Positions 41,663 to 48,473 of a stretch of DNA of 48,473 nt are shown here, in pieces. The notes under the pieces are model-generated. The model was given only the letters and a program-made list of their open reading frames with translations. It did not search any database and was not told where the DNA came from. The translations under genes and the position numbers were made by a program. How positions within the stretch are numbered: position 1 is the stretch's first letter; every line of letters begins with the position of its first letter. The stretch comes from an uncultured Spirochaetaceae bacterium. GTDB taxonomy: Bacteria; Spirochaetota; Spirochaetia; Sphaerochaetales; Sphaerochaetaceae. The stretch spans positions 1-48,473 of the forward strand of contig CALXKS010000027.1 of assembly GCA_944389015.1 (NCBI GenBank), given 5' to 3'.

Positions 41663-42983
41663 TATAGAGCTGACATTCAAGTACAGCCATGGAAAGGATG
41701 TTCTCTCCTCATTCGCTCTTAAGGCAGAGAGAGGAGAGCACATCCTTCTGCTTTCTCCGCCGGAGAGCGGGAAGACAACTCTTGCACGTATCCTTACAGG
41801 ATCGATACCTGAATATATCAGCGGAGATCTTCATGGTCACTTCCGTTTTCAAGATCAGGATGTTCTCCAGATGGATATCCCGGAGAGAATCAAGGTTATC
41901 GGAAGGGTAAGCCAGAATACCGATGAGATGATGCTCTTCTCGTCTGTCGAGGAGGAGATATCATTCCCTCTGGAGAATCTCGGGCTTGATGAAGAGGAAA
42001 GAGAGAAGAGAATATCCTATGCCCTTGGTCTATTTGGGCTTGAGAAGTACAGGAAAGTATCCACATCGGAGCTTTCCGGTGGTGAGAAAAGGCGGCTGAT
42101 GCTTTCAGTTCTCTTCGCTGTCAATCCGGAAATATATATTCTCGATGAGGCTTTTGATGAGCTCTCTCCATACTGGAGGAAAAAGCTTAGAGAGGCAATC
42201 AGAGGACTGGAACATACAGTCATAGTGCTTGCCAGCCATATGCTTGAAGAGTATGAGGGGCTATTCTCCTGTACATTATCGATAAAAGATGGTTCGCTGG
42301 AGCCATATGTTCCCCAGCTGTTCTCTTTTCCTTTGCTTCACCTGAAAGAAGGCCAATCATTGCTTACTGCAGATGACCTTGTTATCAAGAGGGAACACAG
42401 AAGCTCATCTGAGTTTTCATCATTTTCAGTCACCATTCCACATTTTGAGCTGCATGAAGGGGAATGTCTTACTCTCCTCGGGGAGAATGGAAGCGGCAAG
42501 AGCTCTCTTTCCAGGGTTCTCTCTGGACTCCTGAAGGAGGAGGGAGGAACTGTTGCCATAGATGGGAATCCAATAGCTCTGAAGAACAGACGGAGCAGGG
42601 TTGCTTATCTTATGCAGAATCCATATGAGGAGCTTTTTCTTCCGACTGTACTGGATGAAGCAAAGAGCACGAAAGCCTCTTCCTTTGATATTTCCAAAGC
42701 GCTGGATCTTTTCTCCCTTGATCCTGATGACTATGTGCAGGAGCTGTCATACGGCCGGGCTAAGATGCTTCAGGCTGCTGTGTTCTACCTGTTGGACAGG
42801 AGGTTCGCGATACTGGATGAGATGGACAACGCTCTCAGTTCTGATGGCTTTTCTTCTGTCCTCCAGGCATATGCTTCCAAGGGGATAGGGCTCCTTGTGA
42901 TAACCCATGATATGTCAATTGCATCTGCGCTTCCCGGGAGAAAGCTGATGATTGAAGGGGGAATGATCCATGAATGTAAGTAG
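41649..42983 (+). CDS. ECF transporter ATPase, two fused ABC domains (EcfA-EcfA')
   Basis: A 444-aa protein with two ABC domains. The first has a Walker A of unusual form SPPESGKTT, signature LSGGEKRR and Walker B YILDEAFDELS. The second (from about residue 245) has GENGSGKSS, a degenerate signature LSYGRAK, Walker B AILDEMDNALS and switch His in VITHDM. Fused EcfA pairs energise vitamin uptake together with EcfT and an S component, both encoded next. The altered signature means that one of the two ATP sites may turn over poorly. Confidence 0.88.
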   Translation: MADIDIELTFKYSHGKDVLSSFALKAERGEHILLLSPPESGKTTLARILTGSIPEYISGDLHGHFRFQDQDVLQMDIPERIKVIGRVSQNTDEMMLFSSVEEEISFPLENLGLDEEEREKRISYALGLFGLEKYRKVSTSELSGGEKRRLMLSVLFAVNPEIYILDEAFDELSPYWRKKLREAIRGLEHTVIVLASHMLEEYEGLFSCTLSIKDGSLEPYVPQLFSFPLLHLKEGQSLLTADDLVIKREHRSSSEFSSFSVTIPHFELHEGECLTLLGENGSGKSSLSRVLSGLLKEEGGTVAIDGNPIALKNRRSRVAYLMQNPYEELFLPTVLDEAKSTKASSFDISKALDLFSLDPDDYVQELSYGRAKMLQAAVFYLLDRRFAILDEMDNALSSDGFSSVLQAYASKGIGLLVITHDMSIASALPGRKLMIEGGMIHECK

Positions 42984-43707
42984 CTATATATATGGGACTT
43001 CCTTCTATCATCGCTTTGATGTCAGGCCGAAGATCATCTTCACATTGCTTTTCTCTGCGGTTATATTCCTGATGTCATCATGGACAGGATTTGCCATTGC
43101 GTTCTTTCTTCCTATGGCAATCATGCTCCTATCTGTGGGAATAAAGGAGACGTGCCGCTGTTATCTAAGGCTTCTTCCGCTGTTTCTTATCCTTATCCTG
43201 TTCATACCTCTGCAGGAACGCTCAGGATATCCAATATGGACAATGAATGGCATTCCTGTAATGACTGAAGAGGGATTGTGGACAACTTTCAGGATAATAG
43301 CCAGGCTTGGAGGAATTTCCGGTGTGCTGATGCTTCTGCTTCTGACAGAGAGGAATGAGGATATCATAAAGGGGCTCAGGGCATTCCATCTTCCCTACAA
43401 TGCCGCCCTGACTGCCTCCATGATTCTCCGCTTCATACCATACCTAGGATATCTTTTCTCGGAGATCCGGGACTCGATGTCCCTAAGACTTGAGGAAGGG
43501 AAAAGAGGCTATCCGATCATTCCTTCCATCACAGCTCTTACTGTCTCTGCAATCAGAATGATTCCCTGCACTGCATCAGCATTGGAAGAGCGTGGATTCG
43601 GCCTGAGGAGAAGCCATAAAGAACAGCATATTGCCCGTCCTGAGCACTATTTTACACAATGGGCCATTGGTGTTATTATTCCGCTCAGCTTATTGCTTGT
43701 GAGGTAG
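42970..43707 (+). CDS. ECF transporter transmembrane component EcfT
   Basis: A 245-aa membrane protein with the family start HRFDVRPKIIFTLLF, five or so helices, and the cytoplasmic coupling motifs near residues 160-215 ending in ALEERGFG, corresponding to the Ala-Arg-Gly boxes that bind the ATPases. It overlaps the ATPase gene by 14 nt and the S-component gene follows after 3 nt. Confidence 0.9.
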   Translation: MNVSSYIYGTSFYHRFDVRPKIIFTLLFSAVIFLMSSWTGFAIAFFLPMAIMLLSVGIKETCRCYLRLLPLFLILILFIPLQERSGYPIWTMNGIPVMTEEGLWTTFRIIARLGGISGVLMLLLLTERNEDIIKGLRAFHLPYNAALTASMILRFIPYLGYLFSEIRDSMSLRLEEGKRGYPIIPSITALTVSAIRMIPCTASALEERGFGLRRSHKEQHIARPEHYFTQWAIGVIIPLSLLLVR

Positions 43708-43710
43708 AGC

Positions 43711-44232
43711 ATGGGAGAGAAGAACAGGACGGCACTCAGAATCAGTCTGGTTGCCATAATGACAGCTGTTGTTGCTGTATTCACGCTTATCATCAGAATA
43801 CCTTCTCCGATCGGAGGATACATTTCACTCTGCGATGCGGCTGTTTCATTTGCTGCATATGCCTTCGGTCCATTCACTGGATTGATTGCCGGAGGACTTG
43901 GAGCTGCATTTGCGGATCTTATCGGAGGATTCCCTCAGTGGGCGGTTATCTCATTCATCGTCCATGGCATTGAAGCATTTCTGATGGGACTGGTCATCAG
44001 GAAGAACAGCAGCTCTATAGCAATGAGGATATTGGCTGCAGTCATTGCTGTCGTAATTGTATCGGGCGGCTATCTTCTTCTTACGACGCTTTTCGGCCTG
44101 ACTGTATTCTCTGAAGCTATTCTTGAAGTACCAGGGAATATAGCGCAGAGCGCAGTAGGCGCAGTAATCGGACTTCTGCTTTATACAGGAGTCAGAAAGG
44201 CATATAGATCGCTTGATGATCTCAGGTGGTAG
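43711..44232 (+). CDS. ECF transporter substrate-binding S component
   Basis: A 173-aa protein with six hydrophobic helices and the S-component pattern of the PF07155-like group: RIPSPIGGYISLCDAAVSFA, then FGPFTGLIAGGLGAAFADLIGG and SFIVHGIEAFLMG. It binds the vitamin outside and hands it through EcfT. The substrate (riboflavin, thiamine precursor, or another small ring compound) cannot be decided; I see no riboswitch upstream. It ends 44 nt before guaA. Confidence 0.85.
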   Translation: MGEKNRTALRISLVAIMTAVVAVFTLIIRIPSPIGGYISLCDAAVSFAAYAFGPFTGLIAGGLGAAFADLIGGFPQWAVISFIVHGIEAFLMGLVIRKNSSSIAMRILAAVIAVVIVSGGYLLLTTLFGLTVFSEAILEVPGNIAQSAVGAVIGLLLYTGVRKAYRSLDDLRW

Positions 44233-44276
44233 AATCGCTCTGTCTGTTTTGTGTAAGCTTTCAATAGGAGGCACCT

Positions 44277-45830
44277 ATGGCCATAAACGACCATGATTCG
44301 GTTATCGTTCTTGATTTCGGTGCGCAGTACAGCCAGCTTATAGCACGCCGTGTCAGAGAGTGCGGGGTATATAGTCAGATAGTCCCTTATACCATCAGTG
44401 CAGAGGAAGTAAGGAAGATTGCTCCTAAAGGGATAATCTTCTCCGGCGGTCCCTGTTCTGTTCCTGCAGAGGGTTCTCCCCGTCCTGACAAGGATATATT
44501 CGCCCTCGGGATTCCTGTGCTTGGTATATGCTATGGATTGCAGGTGATGACAGAGGTGCTTGGAGGCCATGTCTCATCCTCGGGCAAGAAGGAGTATGGG
44601 CTTCAGAATATCGATATATCAGACAGAACATCGGAGCTTCTTGCTGATATCTCGGATAAAAGCCAGGTCTGGATGAGCCATGGCGATTCGGTTTCCGCAT
44701 TAGCTCCTGGTTTCCGTGTGACAGCGTCTACGCCAACTTGTCCATTTACGGTAGCAGAGGACAGGGAGAGGAAGTTCTATGGCGTGCAGTTCCATCCAGA
44801 GGTTGTGCACTCCGTTGAGGGCATGAAGATGATCCGCAGCTTCGTCATTGATATCTGCAAGGCAGAAGCTGACTGGAATATGGGGTCTTTTGTCGATGAT
44901 GCTGTTGAGGAGATCAGAAAGATAGTCGGGGATAAGATCGTTCTCTGTGGTCTTTCCGGCGGTGTTGACTCATCTGTTGCAGCGGCTCTGATCCATAAGG
45001 CAATAGGCGACCAGCTTGTTTGTGTATTCGTCAATAACGGGATGCTCAGGAAGAATGAAGCTGAGTCTGTAATCGAGCTCTTTGGAAAGACATTCAACAT
45101 GAGACTGCAGTATGCAGATGCGGAGAAGGACTTCCTTGAAGCACTTAAAGGTGTTACTGAGCCAGAGGCAAAGAGGAAGATAATCGGCAAGCTCTTTGTA
45201 GATACATTCTACAGGGAGGCAAGGAAATGCGGAGATGTATCATTCCTTGCGCAGGGAACGCTGTATCCTGATGTCATAGAGTCGAAATCCCCATCCGGAG
45301 GTCCTTCATCGACAATCAAATCCCACCACAATGTAGGCGGTCTTCCTGAAGATCTGAAATGGCAGCTTCTTGAGCCATTGAAGGAGCTCTTCAAGGATGA
45401 GGTAAGGGAGCTTGGCAAGGAGCTCGGACTTCCTGATGAGCTTGTATACCGCCATCCATTCCCTGGTCCAGGACTGGGTGTCAGGTGCATAGGTGAGGTT
45501 ACAAAGGAGCGTCTGGATACCCTCCGTGATATTGATGCGATCTTCATTGAAGAGATACGCAAGGCAGGCTTGTATGACAAGATCTGGCAGGCGCTAGCGG
45601 ATCTACTTCCTGTTAAGAGCGTAGGAGTGCAGGGGGATGAGAGAACATACAGAGAAGTCTGTACTCTCCGTGCAGTAACAAGTGAGGATGCGATGACAGC
45701 TGACTGGTATCATATGCCTTATGATGTTCTGCAGCGGACAGCTCTCCGTATCTGCAATGAAGTGAAAGGCGTGAACAGAGTGCTCTATGATGTTACTTCC
45801 AAACCGCCTGCAACGATAGAATGGGAATAG
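44277..45830 (+). CDS. guaA: GMP synthase (glutamine-hydrolysing)
   Basis: A 517-aa enzyme converting XMP to GMP. The N-terminal class I amidotransferase has nucleophile Cys85 in GICYGLQ and the QFHPEV His/Glu; the ATP-pyrophosphatase loop SGGVDSS lies near residue 225, and the dimerisation end closes with the conserved ATIEWE. AGGAGG precedes the ATG by 6 nt. The end of guaA is a frequent insertion site for genomic islands, and an A/T-rich restriction-modification block begins right after it. Confidence 0.97.
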   Translation: MAINDHDSVIVLDFGAQYSQLIARRVRECGVYSQIVPYTISAEEVRKIAPKGIIFSGGPCSVPAEGSPRPDKDIFALGIPVLGICYGLQVMTEVLGGHVSSSGKKEYGLQNIDISDRTSELLADISDKSQVWMSHGDSVSALAPGFRVTASTPTCPFTVAEDRERKFYGVQFHPEVVHSVEGMKMIRSFVIDICKAEADWNMGSFVDDAVEEIRKIVGDKIVLCGLSGGVDSSVAAALIHKAIGDQLVCVFVNNGMLRKNEAESVIELFGKTFNMRLQYADAEKDFLEALKGVTEPEAKRKIIGKLFVDTFYREARKCGDVSFLAQGTLYPDVIESKSPSGGPSSTIKSHHNVGGLPEDLKWQLLEPLKELFKDEVRELGKELGLPDELVYRHPFPGPGLGVRCIGEVTKERLDTLRDIDAIFIEEIRKAGLYDKIWQALADLLPVKSVGVQGDERTYREVCTLRAVTSEDAMTADWYHMPYDVLQRTALRICNEVKGVNRVLYDVTSKPPATIEWE

Positions 45831-45869
45831 TGTCAATCGATAGTAATTCTTTATAATATATATAATTAA

Positions 45870-45890
45870 AAATCGGTTTGACCCCGATTT
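45870..45890 (-). terminator. Minus-strand terminator after the HNH gene
   Basis: AAATCGG (45870-45876) and CCGATTT (45884-45890) form a perfect 7-bp stem with a 7-nt loop. On the minus strand it is followed by TTTAATTATA, fitting a terminator for the HNH gene, which ends at 45979. TTTGACC occurs both in the loop and just after the stem. Confidence 0.5.
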
Positions 45891-45900
45891 GACCCAAATT

Positions 45901-45953
45901 CGTGCAACTAATGATATTCATGAATGTTATGGTGAATAAAAATTAGTTGCACG
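45901..45953. repeat. 12-bp perfect inverted repeat between guaA and HNH gene
   Basis: CGTGCAACTAAT (45901-45912) and ATTAGTTGCACG (45942-45953) flank 29 nt that contain another palindrome ATTCATGAAT. TTTT follows on the plus strand, so it could end guaA transcripts; it could also be an island-boundary site. Confidence 0.55.
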
Positions 45954-45978
45954 TTTTGTGCATTTGGAATTCGATTTG

Positions 45979-46764
45979 CTATCTGCGAAATATTACATCG
46001 TTGTGATATTCAAGGAATTCCTTTCCAGGATATCGTTCAGTATTCGATGGTAGATGTATTTTCAAATTCTGGAGGGGTTTTAGCCTCTTCTGTAGTTCTG
46101 GATCGGATAATTTGTCACAGATACATACGGTGAAATCACGGCTTCTGATAGTTATATATCCCTTGTCAAAAGCCTTATCCAGAAAAACATTCAGTAGTAG
46201 CCCATTCTGCGGATTCAGTCTGTTTTCTTTATCGACACTCCATGGAACGATATGGGAAGCTATCAGAAAATCTCTAGTGCCTATTCCTGATATGCAGCAA
46301 TGCTCGTCATAACCTTTCAGCAACGAAAGTCTGAATGCCCATTGATTTGCTCTCCATTTCTGCAGTTTTGTTCTGTCTTCTTCGCTGAAATCAAGCTCTT
46401 TTTCAAGTTTAATCTCTTCTGCTTCATTCAAGCCATATAACGGTTTCTGTTCTCCAGTTTCTCCAGCAAAGTAGCTTGCTAGGATCCTATTTCTGTCTTC
46501 AAAGAGCAATGCGGGATTTTTCAGATACCTATTCCAGACAACCTTATCTACATTTGCACCATGTGTGAATCCTATTCCATCTGTACAGGAATCAAGAGCT
46601 TTCAGATTTCCTAGTTTGAAGACGACAGAACCAACGCTTCTATCAAGTAGTGAAGCTAATTCCTGTACCTCTTTTGTAGCTTTATCGTGCTTCGAAGTCG
46701 GTAATTCATAGTAAAGGCAAAGCGCCAGTGTAACTTCCTCTTCTGTCCAGTTTCGTTTGATCAT
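45979..46764 (-). CDS. HNH endonuclease, probable restriction enzyme
   Basis: A 261-aa protein from the ATG at 46764 (MIKRNWTEEE, with AAGAGG 5-6 nt upstream); 57 further upstream codons lack such a site. The C-terminal half is an HNH_2-type nuclease: CCISG, ASHIVPWS (metal-binding His), RLNPQNGLLL (Asn) and DKAFDKGYI (the last catalytic residues). The N-terminal half has a helical segment of EEVTLALCLY type seen in related restriction proteins. It is divergent from a cytosine methyltransferase gene, so a type II restriction-modification pair is the best reading. Recognition site unknown. Confidence 0.82.
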   Translation of the reverse strand: MIKRNWTEEEVTLALCLYYELPTSKHDKATKEVQELASLLDRSVGSVVFKLGNLKALDSCTDGIGFTHGANVDKVVWNRYLKNPALLFEDRNRILASYFAGETGEQKPLYGLNEAEEIKLEKELDFSEEDRTKLQKWRANQWAFRLSLLKGYDEHCCISGIGTRDFLIASHIVPWSVDKENRLNPQNGLLLNVFLDKAFDKGYITIRSRDFTVCICDKLSDPELQKRLKPLQNLKIHLPSNTERYPGKEFLEYHNDVIFRR

Positions 46765-46879
46765 TAACCCTCTTACTACAAGAGAATAACATGAAAATGA
46801 CAACTTGTAATTTGATTTATATTTTGGTTGGAATATAAAATCGAAACAATTCAAGCATAGCATTGAAATCAGTATATTC

Positions 46880-46940
46880 GCTGCAATATTGCAGCAATAT
46901 TCAAATGATTTATTGCAAAAATACGTGTTCTTCATATAAT
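46880..46940 (+). promoter_or_regulatory. Methyltransferase promoter with 16-bp palindrome
   Basis: GCTGCAATATTGCAGC (46880-46895) is a perfect palindrome 17 nt upstream of TTGCAA (46913-46918), 16 nt, TATAAT (46935-46940). The half TGCAATATT recurs nearby (GCAGCAATATT). The HTH domain of the methyltransferase is the obvious candidate to bind here and balance the divergent nuclease and methylase genes. Confidence 0.6.
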
Positions 46941-46947
46941 GAAAGCC

Positions 46948-48339
46948 ATGACACTAAATTATGGAAACATCCTCAGAGAAGCACGAAATCAGAAACACCT
47001 GTCATTAAAAGATGTGGCAGAGAAAACTGGTATAACCGATTCAAGACTTTCAAGATTGGAAAAAAACTCTGATGCTGGAGTTTGGAAAGATATGAAAGAA
47101 TTGGGTGACTTGATGCATTTATATGGTATGAGTCCAGACTTTGCTTTATCCGTGATGGGATATGGTGATTCTTCTACGCTCGTTTCCAAGATTGCCTCAT
47201 TGTCTGATTCTGATAAAGAAATAGTGATGGGATTAATTTCCCGATTGAAGTCGAATGTAGTTGAGCCTAGGACAGTTTTCAGGCTCGGTGAATTGTTTTC
47301 AGGTCCTGGCGGACTTGCCTGGGGCGCCATGCATGCCAGAATATCAGATTCTCGTTACAAAGTTGTTCATGCGTGGGCAAACGATTTTGATGAAGCAACA
47401 TGCCAGACATATGCTAGAAATATCTGTCCTGAAAATCCTGATAGCGTGGTTTGCCATGATGTGCGTACTTTGGATCTGTCATCACTAGGCCCCATAGATG
47501 CTTTGGCCTTTGGTTTTCCTTGTAATGATTTCTCAATTGTTGGAGAGAAGAAGGGGCTTAATGGTACATATGGTCCTTTGTATACATATGGTGTTAAAGC
47601 TTTGAAACTGTATAAGCCATTGTGGTTTTTGGCAGAAAATGTTGGTGGGCTTCAAAGTGATAATGGCGGAGATACTTTGAAATTGATTCTCAAGGATCTT
47701 AGTGCTTGTGGATATAGAATATATCCGCATCTTTATAAGTTTGAGGAATATGGTGTTCCACAGATGAGACATCGTATCATCATTATAGGAATTAGAAATG
47801 ATTTACCATATGAATATAAAGTACCTTCTCCGGAGCCATATAAAGATGTTGATATCACTTGTAAAAGTGCAATCGAAAATCCACCAATTCCAACAGATGC
47901 ATTTAATAATGAACTGACAGCTCAAAATGAAAAGGTAGTGGCAAGACTAAAATATATAAAACCGGGACAAAATGCATTTAATGCCGATATTCCAGAAGAT
48001 CTTCAACTGAAAGTCAAAGGCGCAAAAATAAGTCAGATATATAAGAGACTTGATCCAGATAGACCTGCATACACTGTAACTGGTTCAGGGGGAGGAGGAA
48101 CTCATATTTACCACTGGTCAGAACCAAGAGCTTTGACCAATAGAGAACGTGCTAGGTTGCAGACCTTCCCAGATGATTTCAAGTTTGAAGGGAAAAAAGA
48201 ACAGGTTCGTAAACAGATCGGAATGGCAGTTCCATGTAAAGGGGCACAGATTATTGTTGAAGCTGTGCTGAATACATTCGCTGGCATCGAGTATCCATTT
48301 GTGCCATGCAATATCTCTTTGGAGGTGGAAAATGAGTAA
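46948..48339 (+). CDS. HTH-fused DNA (cytosine-5) methyltransferase
   Basis: A 463-aa protein. Residues 1-65 form an XRE-type HTH (LSLKDVAEKTGITDSRLSRLE), about 65-105 a linker, and the rest a C5 methyltransferase: motif I LFSGPGGLAWG, motif IV GFPCNDFS with catalytic Cys192, motif VI ENVGG, VIII QMRHR, a target-recognition region, IX LTNRERARLQTFP and X QIGMAVP. Start at 46948 because TATAAT ends 7 nt upstream and overlaps the ATG at 46939. It should protect DNA from the HNH enzyme and regulate its own promoter. A/T-rich codon use differs from guaA and suggests transfer. Confidence 0.93.
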   Translation: MTLNYGNILREARNQKHLSLKDVAEKTGITDSRLSRLEKNSDAGVWKDMKELGDLMHLYGMSPDFALSVMGYGDSSTLVSKIASLSDSDKEIVMGLISRLKSNVVEPRTVFRLGELFSGPGGLAWGAMHARISDSRYKVVHAWANDFDEATCQTYARNICPENPDSVVCHDVRTLDLSSLGPIDALAFGFPCNDFSIVGEKKGLNGTYGPLYTYGVKALKLYKPLWFLAENVGGLQSDNGGDTLKLILKDLSACGYRIYPHLYKFEEYGVPQMRHRIIIIGIRNDLPYEYKVPSPEPYKDVDITCKSAIENPPIPTDAFNNELTAQNEKVVARLKYIKPGQNAFNADIPEDLQLKVKGAKISQIYKRLDPDRPAYTVTGSGGGGTHIYHWSEPRALTNRERARLQTFPDDFKFEGKKEQVRKQIGMAVPCKGAQIIVEAVLNTFAGIEYPFVPCNISLEVENE

Positions 48340-48473
48340 TCTGCTGAGCTTTGATCCTGATACCCGAAGGATATGGATGTTTCCTAGGAATATAAGAGAT
48401 ATCGCACCTTGGAAACTTTATAAGATCCTGAAAGTTTTACTGCAGTGTGAAGATGTAAATCAATATTCTGGCG
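48332..48473 (+). CDS. Partial gene after the methyltransferase, cut by window edge
   Basis: An open frame from the ATG at 48332 (GGAGGTGG just upstream) overlaps the methyltransferase end by 8 nt and stays open to the last base: 47 codons starting MSNLLSFDPDTRRIWMFP. No family recognised. Tight coupling to the methyltransferase suggests a further restriction-system or accessory DNA-processing protein. Confidence 0.7.
   Translation, partial: MSNLLSFDPDTRRIWMFPRNIRDIAPWKLYKILKVLLQCEDVNQYSG

Noticed and set aside
44233..44276. Purine or vitamin riboswitch before guaA
   Set aside because: The 44-nt gap is too short and shows no conserved aptamer.
46765..46935. 57-residue N-terminal extension of the HNH protein
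   Set aside because: Hydrophobic, Cys-rich translation of the A/T-rich regulatory region; it covers the palindrome and lacks a ribosome site.

Overview
The window looks like a chromosomal segment of a host- or gut-associated spirochaete (Spirochaetota, Sphaerochaeta/Treponema-like). This rests on a class I lysyl-tRNA synthetase (HIGN type), a long 502-aa GlyA, outer-membrane and lipoprotein genes, and moderate G+C content with A/T-richer accessory patches. The placement is inference from gene content only. I saw no rRNA, tRNA or CRISPR array.

Layout. (1) 1-4.8 kb: a CsoR-family repressor divergent from two SAM methyltransferases, then a compact set made of a small membrane protein, a P1B-type ATPase with an SCA ion motif and an N-terminal PGRIR motif, and a small protein with the same PGRIR motif. 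This matches the fezABC (ferrosome, iron-storage organelle) gene set. Three copies of a GTTRS-N6-CTAAY dyad sit at the two transcription start regions. (2) 4.8-9.6 kb: an accessory patch with an AAA/DUF4143 ATPase, a highly structured non-coding RNA (possibly HEARO/omega-RNA-like, without a nuclease gene), two class II Fic proteins, an acyl-CoA synthetase remnant and an array of palindromes with a period of about 40 bp. (3) 9.7-13.7 kb: remains of a polysaccharide-use region, with a discoidin-like protein, a 5'-truncated heparinase and a 5'-truncated and frameshifted YesM-type kinase meeting head to head at one deletion scar; an intact YesN-type regulator follows. (4) 13.8-25 kb: transport and envelope genes, namely two tandem 458-aa NSS symporters, an FbpABC-like ABC importer whose permease carries an extra extracytoplasmic domain, a MATE pump, an outer-membrane barrel, a CrtO-like acyltransferase and an RlpA/SPOR-like protein. 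(5) 25-34 kb: lysS, a flavodoxin-type reductase, a heterodimeric ABC exporter, era, a HAD phosphatase, glyA. (6) 33.8-37.5 kb: a lipoprotein, a MazE/VapB-PIN toxin-antitoxin pair, a macrodomain gene and a DUF4258/YgiT pair inserted between the macrodomain gene and a 60-bp copy of its 5' end. (7) 37.6-45.8 kb: DEAD-box helicase, MsbA-like exporter, plsC, a full ECF transporter (fused double ATPase, EcfT, S component) and guaA. (8) 45.8 kb to end: an A/T-rich restriction-modification island directly after guaA, with an HNH endonuclease, an HTH-C5 methyltransferase and a further gene cut by the window edge.

Two themes cross the window. At least eight genes have a -10 box only 6-8 nt upstream of the start codon, which suggests common leaderless mRNAs and moves several start codons. 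Two operons place a hairpin just after their first gene (fezA-like and the periplasmic binding protein), which could raise first-gene product over the membrane components.
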